The notes: generated by a model not told the origin, from the letters alone. A stretch of 64,000 bases of DNA from CAYRJD01 sp965212125 (GCA_965212125.1 OZ243045.1:1-64000); one strand, 5' to 3'. Positions 24,393 to 33,483 are shown, counted from the first letter of the stretch. Made by a program: numbers and translations.

Positions 24393-25475
24393 TTAGGCGA
24401 GGCAGCGTGGCAGCTCGCCGCCGTTGTAGGTGACCATGTCGATGATTCCCTGCGCAGCGAAACTGGCTGCGTCGACATCTGCGACGGCGGCCTTGTTCCC
24501 AGCCTCGCGGTACGCCACATGCATATTCCCCGCCAGCCGCTCGCTATCTGTGAGGCCCGCAAACTCGCCCAGATCGGTAGCCATCGCCTGTTCAAGCGGA
24601 GTGCGCCCAGCCGACAGACCTTGCTCCGCTGCGGTCTGCACAAACCGCAGGTATTTCCTCTGCTCGTCAAGAACCTGAGCGATGTTTGCCGCGCCGCTGA
24701 AGGCCGGGCCGTGTCCGGGGACTATTACATCGGCATCAAAACTCTGCAGCAGATCCAAAGCGTTGAGCGTTCCTTGGATCGACCCAAACAAGGCGAACGG
24801 AGTGCCGCCATGAAAAATCAGATCGCCGCTGAATAGGACTTTTCTTTCTGGCACCCAGGCGATCACGTCGCCTTCGGTGTGAGCTACGTAGCCCACATGG
24901 ATCAGCTCCACTGGGCCAACTGGGCCAACGCCGTTGCTGCCATTGCTGCCGCTACCCGCTCCGCCGCCGTTCACCCCGCCACCGGCCGTGTGCAAGGTCA
25001 GCGTGTTCTCAAAAGTCACATCGGGCGGTCGAAACCGCAAGTCGCCCCACTCCACACCCGGAAACACCGTGCTGTAGTCGGGGATGCCCGTAGCCAGCAT
25101 CACATCCCGGCACGTGCGGTGCGCCACGATCGTCGCATCGGTAAACAAATAGTTGCCGTGCGTGTGGTCGCCGTGGTGGTGAGTGTTGAGCAGCACGGTG
25201 ACCGGCAGATCTGTCACCGATGCGATGGCGTCCAGATAGGCCTGAGTGCGGCGGTGCGTTGAAGTGGCGTCAATGGAGATGACCGATTCGTCGCCGATGA
25301 TGAAGCCAGTGTTGTTGATGAACCAGGTGCCGTCGGGCTGCACGTAGCTGTAGACGCCCGGCGCCACCTCTTCAAGCAGCGGCTCAAGCGCAGGCTCGTG
25401 CGCTGGCTCGTGTGAATGCGAATCCTGGTGTGAATGCGTTGGCGGTTCGTGCGAATCTGCAGGCGACGGTGTCAT
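24393..25475 (-). CDS. Metallo-beta-lactamase-fold hydrolase with His-rich N-terminus
   Basis: A 360-residue MBL-fold enzyme. The metal motif HHHGDH is at 99-104; later ligands are in VAHTEGDVIAW, LFSGDLIFHG and VIVPGHGP. The ATG at 25475 (MTPSPADSHE) follows AAAAGGG and is preferred to the upstream start at 25529. Residues 9-27 are rich in His (HEPPTHSHQDSHSHEPAHE), and a Gly/Ser/Asn insert (GGGVNGGGAGSGSNGSNG) lies in the middle. It resembles the alkylsulfatase/cyclase-like branch of MBL hydrolases; the substrate is unknown. It is divergent from the P450 gene, 60 bp away. Confidence 0.87.
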   Translation of the reverse strand: MTPSPADSHEPPTHSHQDSHSHEPAHEPALEPLLEEVAPGVYSYVQPDGTWFINNTGFIIGDESVISIDATSTHRRTQAYLDAIASVTDLPVTVLLNTHHHGDHTHGNYLFTDATIVAHRTCRDVMLATGIPDYSTVFPGVEWGDLRFRPPDVTFENTLTLHTAGGGVNGGGAGSGSNGSNGVGPVGPVELIHVGYVAHTEGDVIAWVPERKVLFSGDLIFHGGTPFALFGSIQGTLNALDLLQSFDADVIVPGHGPAFSGAANIAQVLDEQRKYLRFVQTAAEQGLSAGRTPLEQAMATDLGEFAGLTDSERLAGNMHVAYREAGNKAAVADVDAASFAAQGIIDMVTYNGGELPRCLA

Positions 25476-25535
25476 AGCGAACCCTTTTTGTAGCACGATC
25501 TTCGCCGGTCCGCGCTTATGGCATAACATCTGGCT

Positions 25536-26810
25536 ATGGGCAACACAGACAAAACCCTAGATCAGGATGAGGCCAGGCTTGCCGCCGAGCACAACCTAAA
25601 CATTTTTGAAGACAGCTTCGTGCAGGACAACGCCGCCGGCTGGGACGAGGTGCGCCCGCGCTGCCCGGTTGCGCACACGACGGAGTACGGGACTGGCTTC
25701 GTTCCGCTTACTTGGGATTCCATCGCTGAGGTGGCGTACGACACCGATGCGTTTAGCTCGCGTGACATAGGGGTTGCGCCCACGCCCGAAGGCTCCTCCT
25801 TGCTGGTTGCGCCGCCGATCACCAGCGACCCGCCGATGCACACCGACGCCCGCCGGCTGCTGCTGCCTTTCTTCTCGCCGCAGGCGGTTGAGCCGATGGC
25901 CGAGGTGACGAAGGCGATTTCGCTTGAGCGGCTAGATGCGATTGAGGCGGATCTGAAAGCTGCCGCCGCTGGAGCCGATGGAGCCGCCGCCGACCCTGAC
26001 GCCAACGTTTCCGACGTGGCAGAGACCTACGCCAAGCACATCCCGGTTCGGGTGATCGCCAAGATGCTCGGCCTGCCCAAATCCGAGGAGATGCAATTCT
26101 CGGCTTGGGCGATCGACATCTTGCAGTCAGACATTAAAGAGACCGAAAGGCGAATCAACGCCACCAAGGACTTGCTTATTTATTTCGCTGAGCTGGTCGC
26201 TGCGAGGCGTGTGGAGCGTGCCGATGACCTGCCCAGCAAGTTGATCGACATGAGGCTGCCCAACGGCGACCCGCTGACCGATCAGCACATCGTGGGCACT
26301 TGTTTTTTGCTGCTGATTGCGGGCATTGACACCACGCAAAGTTCAATCGGTGCGGCGCTGAACTATTTGGCGACCCACCCCGAAGACAGGCAGCGGTTGG
26401 TGGATGACCCCGAGCTGATCCCGACTGCGATTGAGGAGATTTTGCGGGCGTATTCGCCGGTGACGATGGCGCGGGTGGCGGCGAAGGACACCGAGATTGC
26501 GGGTTGTCCGGTGCATGAGGGTGAGAAGGTGTATCTGCCGTTCGGGGCGGGCAACCGTGACCCGGAGAAGTTTGAGCGTGCCGATGAGGTGGTGATTGAC
26601 CGTGCTGAGAATCGCCACTTTGCGTTTGGTTTGGGGATTCATCGCTGCCTGGGTTCAAACCTGGCGCGGCTGGAACTGAAGGTGGCGCTGGAGGAGTGGC
26701 TGAAGCGCTTCCCTGATTTTGAGCTGGCGACCGAGTACGAAGGCGGCGGTGTGATCTGGCGTGGCGTGCAGGTGCGCGGCCCGCGGCATCTCTATTTGCG
26801 GATCGGTTGA
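25536..26810 (+). CDS. Cytochrome P450
   Basis: A soluble class I bacterial P450 of 424 residues. The I-helix oxygen motif is AGIDTT at 262-267, ExxR is E301-R304 in EEILR, and the haem loop FGLGIHRCLGSN has its ligand at C371. A short Ala/Asp/Gly-rich insert at about 142-157 (AAAAGADGAAADPDAN) lies between helices. It needs ferredoxin and reductase partners, none of which are adjacent. The next gene, a DyP peroxidase, starts directly at the P450 stop, so the two haem enzymes form a transcription unit. Substrate unknown. Confidence 0.95.
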   Translation: MGNTDKTLDQDEARLAAEHNLNIFEDSFVQDNAAGWDEVRPRCPVAHTTEYGTGFVPLTWDSIAEVAYDTDAFSSRDIGVAPTPEGSSLLVAPPITSDPPMHTDARRLLLPFFSPQAVEPMAEVTKAISLERLDAIEADLKAAAAGADGAAADPDANVSDVAETYAKHIPVRVIAKMLGLPKSEEMQFSAWAIDILQSDIKETERRINATKDLLIYFAELVAARRVERADDLPSKLIDMRLPNGDPLTDQHIVGTCFLLLIAGIDTTQSSIGAALNYLATHPEDRQRLVDDPELIPTAIEEILRAYSPVTMARVAAKDTEIAGCPVHEGEKVYLPFGAGNRDPEKFERADEVVIDRAENRHFAFGLGIHRCLGSNLARLELKVALEEWLKRFPDFELATEYEGGGVIWRGVQVRGPRHLYLRIG

Positions 26811-27869
26811 TTGGCCGCCACACCGCAACCCGCCATCTTTAATCCGCCGGGCAGGCATCAGTGGTATGTCCACCTGAGCAGGCTTGGTGGTTATCCCGCG
26901 GCTGGTTCTGGGGCCGACTCGGCGACTGGTTCGGCAGCGAGCGACGAACGCCTTTCGCCCGCAGCCCTGTCAAGCATCCGTTCGGCTCTAGCACAGCTTC
27001 GTTCAGACTGCGCTAACTGTCCGGCTGGCCCGATCAACCTGGTGGTCGGTTTCGGACCGAGCTTGTTAGCCGAGCTCGCCGAAGCGGGTGCCGCAGAAGA
27101 CTCCGCCACCGCTGGCGCCGCGCCCGCACTGATGCCCGCCGACTTCCAGCCCTACGCCACCATCAACTCAACCGACGGCTCCGGCAAGCAGGCAATCGGC
27201 ACGCAAGAAGAACTGCTGCTCTGGCTCACGCACGAGCAAACGGATGTCACCTGGAAAGCGCAGTACGACTTTCGGGTCGCCGTAAGCGAACATATGTTCA
27301 TCGCTCGCGAAACGCCTGCGTTCGTGCTCGCTCCATCTTTAGACATGACCGGTTTCACCGACGGCATCGGCAACCCAAGCAACGAAGAGTTCGGCGAGGT
27401 TGCGCTAGTGCCGGCCGACCAGCCGGGAGCGGGCGGCAGCCACGTGATCGCTCAGCGTTGGGTGCATGACCTGACGGGTTGGAACGAGATGCCCGTCGGC
27501 GAGCAGGAGGCGATCATCGGCCGCAAGAAATATCCCGACGATTCCAAGCTGGCGCAGCAGGCACCACAAAGCCACTTGCGCCATGTGGAGTTGCGCGCCG
27601 ACGGCAACCATGGGATGAGCGGCAGCGGGGAGCGAGATGAGATGTGGCGGCGGTCGGCTCCCTATGCGTTGCACGATGGCACGGTCGGGCTGTACTTCGT
27701 GGGGTTCTGCGGATCGCAGGCGCCGCTGCGTGAGCGCATGGATCTGATGTACGGCATCGGTGTGCCCGATGGGGTGCGTGATGGGCTTACTGATTTCTCA
27801 GAGCCAGCGTCGGGTTCGTATTACTTTGCCCCCAGCGAAGAGGCGCTAGCGGCGATCTGCTCGGTGTAG
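26811..27869 (+). CDS. Dyp-type haem peroxidase
   Basis: A 352-residue DyP-type peroxidase. The signature GFTDGIGN is at 181-188, with the distal Asp D184. The proximal haem ligand is most likely H255 in QSHLRHVELRAD, with MWRRSAPYA behind it. It belongs to the YfeX/class B-like group judged by length. The N-terminal half has an Ala/Gly/Ser-rich insertion (GSGADSATGSAAS). TTG 26811 follows the P450 TGA immediately, so translation is coupled. There is no signal peptide or Tat motif, which argues for a cytoplasmic or encapsulin-associated location; no encapsulin gene is seen. Confidence 0.9.
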   Translation: MAATPQPAIFNPPGRHQWYVHLSRLGGYPAAGSGADSATGSAASDERLSPAALSSIRSALAQLRSDCANCPAGPINLVVGFGPSLLAELAEAGAAEDSATAGAAPALMPADFQPYATINSTDGSGKQAIGTQEELLLWLTHEQTDVTWKAQYDFRVAVSEHMFIARETPAFVLAPSLDMTGFTDGIGNPSNEEFGEVALVPADQPGAGGSHVIAQRWVHDLTGWNEMPVGEQEAIIGRKKYPDDSKLAQQAPQSHLRHVELRADGNHGMSGSGERDEMWRRSAPYALHDGTVGLYFVGFCGSQAPLRERMDLMYGIGVPDGVRDGLTDFSEPASGSYYFAPSEEALAAICSV

Positions 27870-27911
27870 CGAGTACCCGTTGTAACGAGCGTCCGCTGCT
27901 GTGAACTGCGG

Positions 27912-28226
27912 CTAGCTGATTACAACCGCTGTGCCGTAGGCGTAGATCTCAGCTGCGCCGCCGGCGATTTGCCCGGATGAGATCCGCACGCCGGTGATGG
28001 CGTTGGCGCCTATGTCCATGGCTTCCGCTTCCATTGCGGCGATGGCTTGGTCTCGCGCCTCTTTTAGCAGCTTGGTGTAGGACTGCAGCTCGCCGCCCAC
28101 CAGCGACTTCAGCCCAGCGCCGATGTCTTTGAAGGCGTTCTTGGATTGAACGACCGAGCCAGATACGAGGCCAAGGACCTCGGTGATCTCGCTGCCTGGA
28201 ATGGTGTCAGATGATGCTTTTAACAT
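27912..28226 (-). CDS. YbjQ/UPF0145 family protein
   Basis: A 104-residue protein of the YbjQ (DUF74) family. The start is ATG 28226, with AAAGGAG six bases upstream; the frame extends further upstream without signals. Typical features are IPGSEITEVLGLVSGSVVQSKN, the ELQSYTKLLKEARDQAIAAMEAEA helix, GANAITGVRI and YAYGTAVVI. Members form pentamers, and their function is not established. It is the last gene before the A+T-rich island. Confidence 0.92.
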   Translation of the reverse strand: MLKASSDTIPGSEITEVLGLVSGSVVQSKNAFKDIGAGLKSLVGGELQSYTKLLKEARDQAIAAMEAEAMDIGANAITGVRISSGQIAGGAAEIYAYGTAVVIS

Positions 28227-28645
28227 GGTTGCTCCTTTGGGTGTGGGTTTTGCCACGCTCAAGTGGCAGCCTACACCCTGTGATCTACGTTCTTGACCAC
28301 TAATCTGTCGCATATTCATTTGTCTGTCTTGTGTTTCACTTGCGTGTATCTTCCTCTGAGTGCTTTCACTACGGATTGAGCTAGACACGGAAGCTTGTAA
28401 CCCAATGAGCTTAAGTCATGCCAGAAATGGAGTCTCATTTCCGCGAGGCGGCTGTAGGTGAGAGCTCAACAAGTCTGATAAGCCATGCCTGTTAAGCCCA
28501 ACGGCAGAAAGCTTGTAAGGAGGAAGTCGGGTAAGCTGGCATAGGGATGCACATCTCACAGCCAGACACTACACATTGTCAGCTTCTCCGGAGGGAAGCG
28601 ATGCTGTTCTTTGTTAGGAATATCAATCAAGGGGAAGGAAATTAA
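28227..28645. other. Intergenic junction at the left edge of the A+T-rich island
   Basis: About 420 bp without a convincing gene. The first part is the leader of the YbjQ gene. From about 28390 base composition becomes more A+T-rich. GAAGCTTGTAA (near 28391) and AAAGCTTGTAAGG (near 28508) form a direct repeat, and ATGCCAG (about 28418) is complementary to CTGGCAT (about 28535), so a folded RNA or remnant of an inserted element is possible. A 32-codon frame (28547-28645) ends in TAA directly against the ATG of the ATPase gene but lacks a well-placed ribosome site. No tRNA or clear attachment site was found. Confidence 0.4.
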
Positions 28646-30127
28646 ATGACAAAAGATTGGGACTTATATTTTAAACGGACTGATGTGCCGCAAGGATTTT
28701 CTAATTCTACGTTTGAGGAACTTGTTGGGCATCCGGAACTTGTAATAAGGGAATTGATCCAGAATTCTCTGGATGCAACGAATGAAGTCCGAGAGCAAGC
28801 TTGCACAGAAGGTCGTGCTGGGAAAATCCGTTTCCTCATCACTGAGATAGAGAAGTCAGAAATTCCTGCCTTGGAGTCATATGAACGTCACTTCAATAAG
28901 GCAAAAAAGCATTGGCTGACGAGAGATGAAGACGAGATCAATGTTAATGATGAGAGAATAGCTAATGCTATTGAAGCGGCAGTAAAAGGCCCAAAGACCC
29001 CGGCGCTTATTTGTGTTGATAATGGTATAGGCTTGGATGCGCAAAGGCTGGATTCGTTATTATCTTCAGGAGATAGCCGAAAGCGTAATAGCGGTATTGG
29101 TTCCTTTGGGAATGGTCACTACGCGCCCTTTTCTATATCAACCTTGAGATATGTGTTATACGGTTCAAGATATTATTCTGAAAAAGGCAAACTCGTAGAT
29201 ATTGCTTCGGGTAATGCAATTTTAGCATCTTCAGGTACGGGAAATAGAATAGTATCTGAGAAAGGGTTTTTGGCAAGAGACAAAAACAAGCTTTTTTCCA
29301 AAGAGCCCGACCCAGGAGCCTATCTAAATAGGATTCCTGATGTACTGCTAGAGTACTTTGCTGACGTACCTGACACAGGGACAGTAATATGCATACTTGG
29401 TTTCAAAGGGTTCTTGAAAGGTACAAAAAGTATTTCATCTTGCGCTCATATCGCAAGGGCAGCAGCAGCTAATTTTTCAGATGCCATACATAACAATTTG
29501 CTAGAAGTATCAGTGAAAGATGATCGAGATGGAAGAGATGAATATATAGACGTAGTACCAAGTAAATTAGAGGGAATTCTTGCCCCTATCTCAACGAGAA
29601 GCAGAGGAGCTATTCTTGGTGGGATAAAAGGTGAGTTTGCTGCTGCCGCTGAAAAGACTATACGTGGTGGCAATTTGCTGCCAGTGAATCAGGAAGATCT
29701 TAAGGGAATTGAAATAAGATTCCGCCAATTAGAAAGAAAAAGAGACCTAGATAGTCAGGTCCATATCTTCAGGAAAGGTATGTGGATAGAAACTGGAGTA
29801 AGTCCTCTTAAGGATGAAGATAGCGACTTTTCTAATTGTAATCCGTTTGATGCTGTGATTTCATTGTCTGATGGGCCCCTGGAGAAGCTTGTAAGTAAAT
29901 CTGAACCGCCACGACATACTCCAATCAAATTAGATAACCTAACAGAGAAAGAGAAAAAAGATATTAGAGACACACTTCTGACTGTGACAAGAATAATTCG
30001 CGAGGAAGCTGATAAGTACCCTCCCAAGAGGGATTGGGCTGCTCTTTTTGCTGCTTCTACTAAAAGCGTAGCTAGGTTGGCATTTATAATTCTAGTTTTC
30101 CTTTGGGTAAGGCATAACTGCTTTTGA
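28646..30127 (+). CDS. GHKL (Hsp90/MORC/MutL-like) ATPase in defence island
   Basis: A 493-residue protein with a GHKL ATPase domain: the N-box ELIQNSLDA (N40), the G1 box DNGIG (D125-G129), and the G2 glycine-rich lid GIGSFGNGH (150-158). A possible second transducer domain lies at about 240-400. The end (LAFIILVFLWV) is hydrophobic and could be a C-terminal membrane anchor. AAGGGGAAGG precedes ATG 28646. It is not a histidine kinase, as no dimerisation or sensor domain precedes the ATPase, and it is not full-length MutL. Its place next to a nuclease and a methyltransferase suggests a role in a defence or restriction complex, as for other GHKL ATPases in defence islands. No named system is assigned. 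Confidence 0.75.
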   Translation: MTKDWDLYFKRTDVPQGFSNSTFEELVGHPELVIRELIQNSLDATNEVREQACTEGRAGKIRFLITEIEKSEIPALESYERHFNKAKKHWLTRDEDEINVNDERIANAIEAAVKGPKTPALICVDNGIGLDAQRLDSLLSSGDSRKRNSGIGSFGNGHYAPFSISTLRYVLYGSRYYSEKGKLVDIASGNAILASSGTGNRIVSEKGFLARDKNKLFSKEPDPGAYLNRIPDVLLEYFADVPDTGTVICILGFKGFLKGTKSISSCAHIARAAAANFSDAIHNNLLEVSVKDDRDGRDEYIDVVPSKLEGILAPISTRSRGAILGGIKGEFAAAAEKTIRGGNLLPVNQEDLKGIEIRFRQLERKRDLDSQVHIFRKGMWIETGVSPLKDEDSDFSNCNPFDAVISLSDGPLEKLVSKSEPPRHTPIKLDNLTEKEKKDIRDTLLTVTRIIREEADKYPPKRDWAALFAASTKSVARLAFIILVFLWVRHNCF

Positions 30128-30289
30128 AGCCTACTCTCACCGTCTTATTGACCATCTCCTAACCACGCAAACTTAGCGCAAGGAAAACAGCATCTTTTAC
30201 CGGTGATTATGGTGGCAAAGCCTAACTTACTTAGCCAAGCAGGCCTAAGAGGCTTATTAGACCTGTAGAACGTTGTGTCTATTTCGGCG

Positions 30290-30832
30290 CTAGTTATTAA
30301 TAGAACTAAGAGCTTCTCTAAATTTGCCTGCAATGTCCTCAATAGTTTTTACCTCATTTCCCTCTTTTTCATGCTGGCTCACGCTTAGGGTATACTTGTA
30401 GAAGGTACTATCCTTTCTACGGTGCATAGAATCTTTCCATGGGAGGTCGTCTTTAGTAGTGCATTTAGCATAAATTTTGTTTGGGGAGATGTCAATGATT
30501 ACTAAGATATCCCAATGCCTAGTTTTGTCAAGGTTCTCATGCTGGAAGGTTTTTTGGGTGGCGCCACGCGTAGCAAATTTAACTTCTACCCTTTTGCCCT
30601 CTACGAGCATGTCATAATCCTTATCATCTGAAGTTTTATTTGGATCATATTCAACTTTGAACCCGCTCTGCCTTAATGCTTCTGCACAAAGCTCTTCACC
30701 AATGCTTCCCTTCTCATCGGGGCCGAGGTCGCGTATTTTGCCCCATTTGCTATTGGCCCAGTCAGAACCCTTACTAGAGCGAGTCGCGAGAGCATCGTTA
30801 ATTATTGAATTAAGGACTTCATCTAGCTTCAT
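30290..30832 (-). CDS. PD-(D/E)XK restriction endonuclease
   Basis: A protein of about 180 residues with a clear nuclease core: GSIGEELCAEAL (E47), then D74 in KDYDMLVEG and E83-V-K85 in KRVEVKFATRG. This is the D-(X)n-E-X-K arrangement of type II restriction enzymes. ATG 30832 is preferred over the ATG at 30850. Its start overlaps the 3' end of the methyltransferase gene, so the pair is co-transcribed and coupled, with the methyltransferase made first. The recognition site cannot be predicted. Low-GC codon use matches the island. Confidence 0.85.
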   Translation of the reverse strand: MKLDEVLNSIINDALATRSSKGSDWANSKWGKIRDLGPDEKGSIGEELCAEALRQSGFKVEYDPNKTSDDKDYDMLVEGKRVEVKFATRGATQKTFQHENLDKTRHWDILVIIDISPNKIYAKCTTKDDLPWKDSMHRRKDSTFYKYTLSVSQHEKEGNEVKTIEDIAGKFREALSSINN

Positions 30833-31985
30833 TATCAGTAAATCCTGCATCTATCACTACGTTTTCAATAAGGCTCTTTCGCAGATTTATTGCTGAGTTA
30901 GTTGATGGGAACGCTGTTTCAGTCCAGTCATGATTTAGTAGCAAGGTGCGTATCCTTTGTTTTTGTTGCTTTATAACTACACCGTATCCGCGCTGTCTTG
31001 GTAGTTCATCAAATGAAAGATAGGCGCGCATGCCACTGTAAGTAGTAGATGGAAGATAAACGTCACATTGACCTATCCATTGCTTGTTACGTGTGCTCGC
31101 TGATGTGCCGCCATCGGATAACGAGAACACCCGAATAAACTGGCTGCAAGATTTAGAGAGAGGTGTTATAATATTCTCTACACCCACGCGTGTCCAAACT
31201 TGAAATACAGTGTTGATACAAGTTTTGCTGCCGTCGGGCTTTTGGAAATGCTCACCACGTAGATCCTCATTGCTTGCTCTCTGGTATTCTTTCACACGCT
31301 TACCAGGCGCTCCTTTACCATCACTTCCAAAATTCTGAGGGAGGATGAAGCCAACGGCATCAGCAAATCTAGAAGCATGATTAATGAATTGAAGAGCAAG
31401 ATGGCCTCGCAACCCGAAAGGCGGATTACCTACCACGAGGTACTTACCTTTCCGAGTGGGGTGCCACTTTAAGAAGTCAGATTTAATAGTGTCAGGACGA
31501 ACTGGTTCAATGTCAATACCAATACGCTTCTGCTTTGGTAATAAGTCATAGAAACATCCCTCACCCATTGACGGCTCTATGTAGGTGTATCCTGTTGTTC
31601 TTATCCCAAGCTTGCCAAGTGTGTCTAAGAATATATTGTAGCATTTTTCAGCTGTTTCTGGGAGCGTGAAGTACTGGTCTTTTGCGTCGCCGTAATCTCC
31701 TTCTTTCCCAAGCATTCTTTGAAAGTCAGGAACGTAAGCAGATGGTACGCGGCCCGTTTCTCGCCACCTAGAGACTGTGTTTGGGTGTAGCCCTATCCAA
31801 CTAGCTATCCCATGTACTCCAATTGATTCAAGGGCAAGCTGAAAGTACGAGAGAGGGCTAGAGAGGGAAATAGTGTTTCTAGATATTCCGGACATTTCTT
31901 CTAATAAGCTCCCTTGCATTCTGCCCATCTCCAATTCCATTCCTTTGTCTGGGAAACACGCAATCGCTGTAACGACTGCCATCAT
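30819..31985 (-). CDS. DNA adenine (N6) methyltransferase with N-terminal HTH
   Basis: A 388-residue SAM-dependent methyltransferase. An HTH-like segment, GIASWIGLHPNTVSRW, is at about 59-74; motif X is QYFTLPETAEKC, motif I IEPSMGEGCF at 136-145, and motif IV NPPF at 187-190, followed by FINHASRFADAVGFILPQNFG. The order X-I-IV and NPPF fit N6-adenine methylases. It overlaps the nuclease gene and should protect host DNA. The HTH could control its own expression or sit in the specificity region. ATG 31985 opens the frame; ATGs at residues 2 and 16 are alternatives. Confidence 0.87.
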   Translation of the reverse strand: MMAVVTAIACFPDKGMELEMGRMQGSLLEEMSGISRNTISLSSPLSYFQLALESIGVHGIASWIGLHPNTVSRWRETGRVPSAYVPDFQRMLGKEGDYGDAKDQYFTLPETAEKCYNIFLDTLGKLGIRTTGYTYIEPSMGEGCFYDLLPKQKRIGIDIEPVRPDTIKSDFLKWHPTRKGKYLVVGNPPFGLRGHLALQFINHASRFADAVGFILPQNFGSDGKGAPGKRVKEYQRASNEDLRGEHFQKPDGSKTCINTVFQVWTRVGVENIITPLSKSCSQFIRVFSLSDGGTSASTRNKQWIGQCDVYLPSTTYSGMRAYLSFDELPRQRGYGVVIKQQKQRIRTLLLNHDWTETAFPSTNSAINLRKSLIENVVIDAGFTDNEAR

Positions 31986-32197
31986 ATTTCCAGGATGTAA
32001 TTGAGAGGTGAGCGGATAGCCCTAGTATTATCAGCCAGTGGGACATTGAGCGTGGCAATTCCAGGTGAGTGGCTTATTGTGAGCGTGCAACTCACCCATT
32101 TAACAATCTCATCTGATGCTGCTTGGGCCTGCCTTGAGTGGCTAGCTCACTCATCCCCGGCTAGCCCACTTCGCAGTGGCTAAGCGGCTCTAAGCGA

Positions 32198-33412
32198 TTA
32201 AGCAGCCCTAAGCGACTCGTCAAACCTGTCGAACATGCTGCCGATCTCGGCGTCGGTCATGATTAGCGGCGGGCAAAACGCAATCCCACCTGGCACAGGC
32301 CGCACCACCACGCCACGCTTCATCATTGAGTTCCGAATCTCATTCGCGTCCTGCGCGACGTCGGCAGCCCAGATGCCAGCCGTGCCGCGATAGCCAGTGA
32401 TCACTCCGTCCTTTTTCAGCGCCTCAAAGCCCTCACCCATCTTCTCGCCGATGTGGTTGGCACGATCCACCAAACCCTCGTCCTCAATCACGCCGATGTT
32501 TGCCAAGCCCGCCGCACACGAAACCGGATGCCCGGAGTAGGTGTAGCCATGCAACAACCGATCGGTCATCTTCTCAAACTCATCGCACACCGACCGCGCC
32601 AAGATCACCCCCGACAGCGGCAGGTAACCCGAAGTAACGCCCTTGGCGAAGGTCATCAAGTCTGGCGTCACGCCGAAGGTCTGCGCACCGAACCAACTGC
32701 CGGTGCGACCGAACCCACAAATCACCTCATCAAAGATCAGCAAAGCACCGTGCTGATCACAAAGCCGCCGCAGTCCTTCCAGATAACCGTCGGGCGGCAT
32801 GGTGACACCGCCGCCGCCTTGGATCGGCTCGCAAATGACCGCCGCAATCCGCTCGCTGTTTTCGGCGAACATCTGCGCGGCCGGTTCAATGTCGTTGTTC
32901 GGAATCTGCAAAACGTGCGGCAACAGATCACCCCACCCCTCACGATTGGGCGCAATGCCCTGCACGCTTGTGCCGCCGACGTTGGTGCCGTGGAAACCCA
33001 TGTCTCGCCTAATCACGATCTGGCGGTCGTGGTCGCCGCGCAGCTGGTGATATCGCCGGGCCAGCTTCAAGGCGCTATCAACCGCCTCCGAACCAGACGA
33101 AGACAACGCCACCCGCCCGTCGGGATGCGGCGACAACGAAAGCACCTTGGCCGCCAGTTCTTTGGCAGGTCCGTTGGTGAACGGCTCGAACAAGTTGTAG
33201 GTCTGCAGCTTGGTCATCTGCTCGGTGATGGCGTCGGTCACCGTGCGGTTGCCGTGCCCGATCTGGCACAGCCACAAGCTCGCCAGCGCGTCCAGGTATT
33301 CGTTGCCGGCGGAGTCGGTCAGCGTGCAGCCCTGACCGCTGACGATCTCGACCAGATTTTCGACTGGCGTGGCGGGTACTGAAAACGGTTGCAAAACCTT
33401 GTTGGTTGCCAT
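32198..33412 (-). CDS. Class III PLP aminotransferase (omega-amino acid:pyruvate type)
   Basis: A 404-residue fold-type I aminotransferase of class III. Landmarks are GNEYLDALASLWLCQIGHGN, SSGSEAVDSALKLARRY, GFHGTNVGGTSVQGI, CEPIQGGGGV, LLIFDEVICGFGRTG and the PLP lysine in MTFAKGVTSGYLPLSG. The IGHGN and LHGYTYSGHPVSCA blocks fit beta-alanine/taurine-pyruvate aminotransferases. A strong GGAGG lies 8 bp before ATG 33412. It is divergent from a class V aminotransferase, with an inverted repeat in the shared leader, and downstream of it is the end of the R-M island. The likely job is transfer of an omega-amino group to pyruvate. Confidence 0.9.
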   Translation of the reverse strand: MATNKVLQPFSVPATPVENLVEIVSGQGCTLTDSAGNEYLDALASLWLCQIGHGNRTVTDAITEQMTKLQTYNLFEPFTNGPAKELAAKVLSLSPHPDGRVALSSSGSEAVDSALKLARRYHQLRGDHDRQIVIRRDMGFHGTNVGGTSVQGIAPNREGWGDLLPHVLQIPNNDIEPAAQMFAENSERIAAVICEPIQGGGGVTMPPDGYLEGLRRLCDQHGALLIFDEVICGFGRTGSWFGAQTFGVTPDLMTFAKGVTSGYLPLSGVILARSVCDEFEKMTDRLLHGYTYSGHPVSCAAGLANIGVIEDEGLVDRANHIGEKMGEGFEALKKDGVITGYRGTAGIWAADVAQDANEIRNSMMKRGVVVRPVPGGIAFCPPLIMTDAEIGSMFDRFDESLRAA

Positions 33413-33483
33413 AACGAACCTCCGTATAGCTACGCCTAGAGATTATTGCGTTTGCGGCGGGTGTGCCTAGCTAGCGCGACCCC

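Larger units (their letters stand above)
28400..32000. other. A+T-rich horizontally acquired restriction-modification island
   Basis: Three genes (GHKL ATPase, PD-(D/E)XK nuclease, adenine methyltransferase) have many A/T third positions (AAA, ATA, TTA, AGA codons), unlike the strongly GC-ending codons on both sides. The ATPase runs rightward; the nuclease and methyltransferase run leftward and overlap. The 162-bp space between ATPase and nuclease holds no gene that I can support. No integrase, transposase or flanking repeat was seen, so the mode of entry is unknown. The edges are set by the composition shift and are approximate. Confidence 0.75.

Noticed and set aside
28389..28645. Group II intron remnant
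   Set aside because: The text has a purine-rich, structured look, but no domain V hairpin, no GUGYG boundary and no reverse transcriptase were found.
28547..28645. 32-codon leader peptide gene before the GHKL ATPase
   Set aside because: It ends flush with the ATPase start, but GGAGG lies too far upstream and the codons show no bias; kept only as a possibility.
30145..30342. Minus-strand frame of 65 codons after the nuclease
   Set aside because: It overlaps the nuclease 3' end in another frame, has no ribosome site and no family.
32001..32183. 60-codon frame at the right edge of the island
   Set aside because: No ribosome site and no homologous pattern; the region is more likely non-coding junction DNA.
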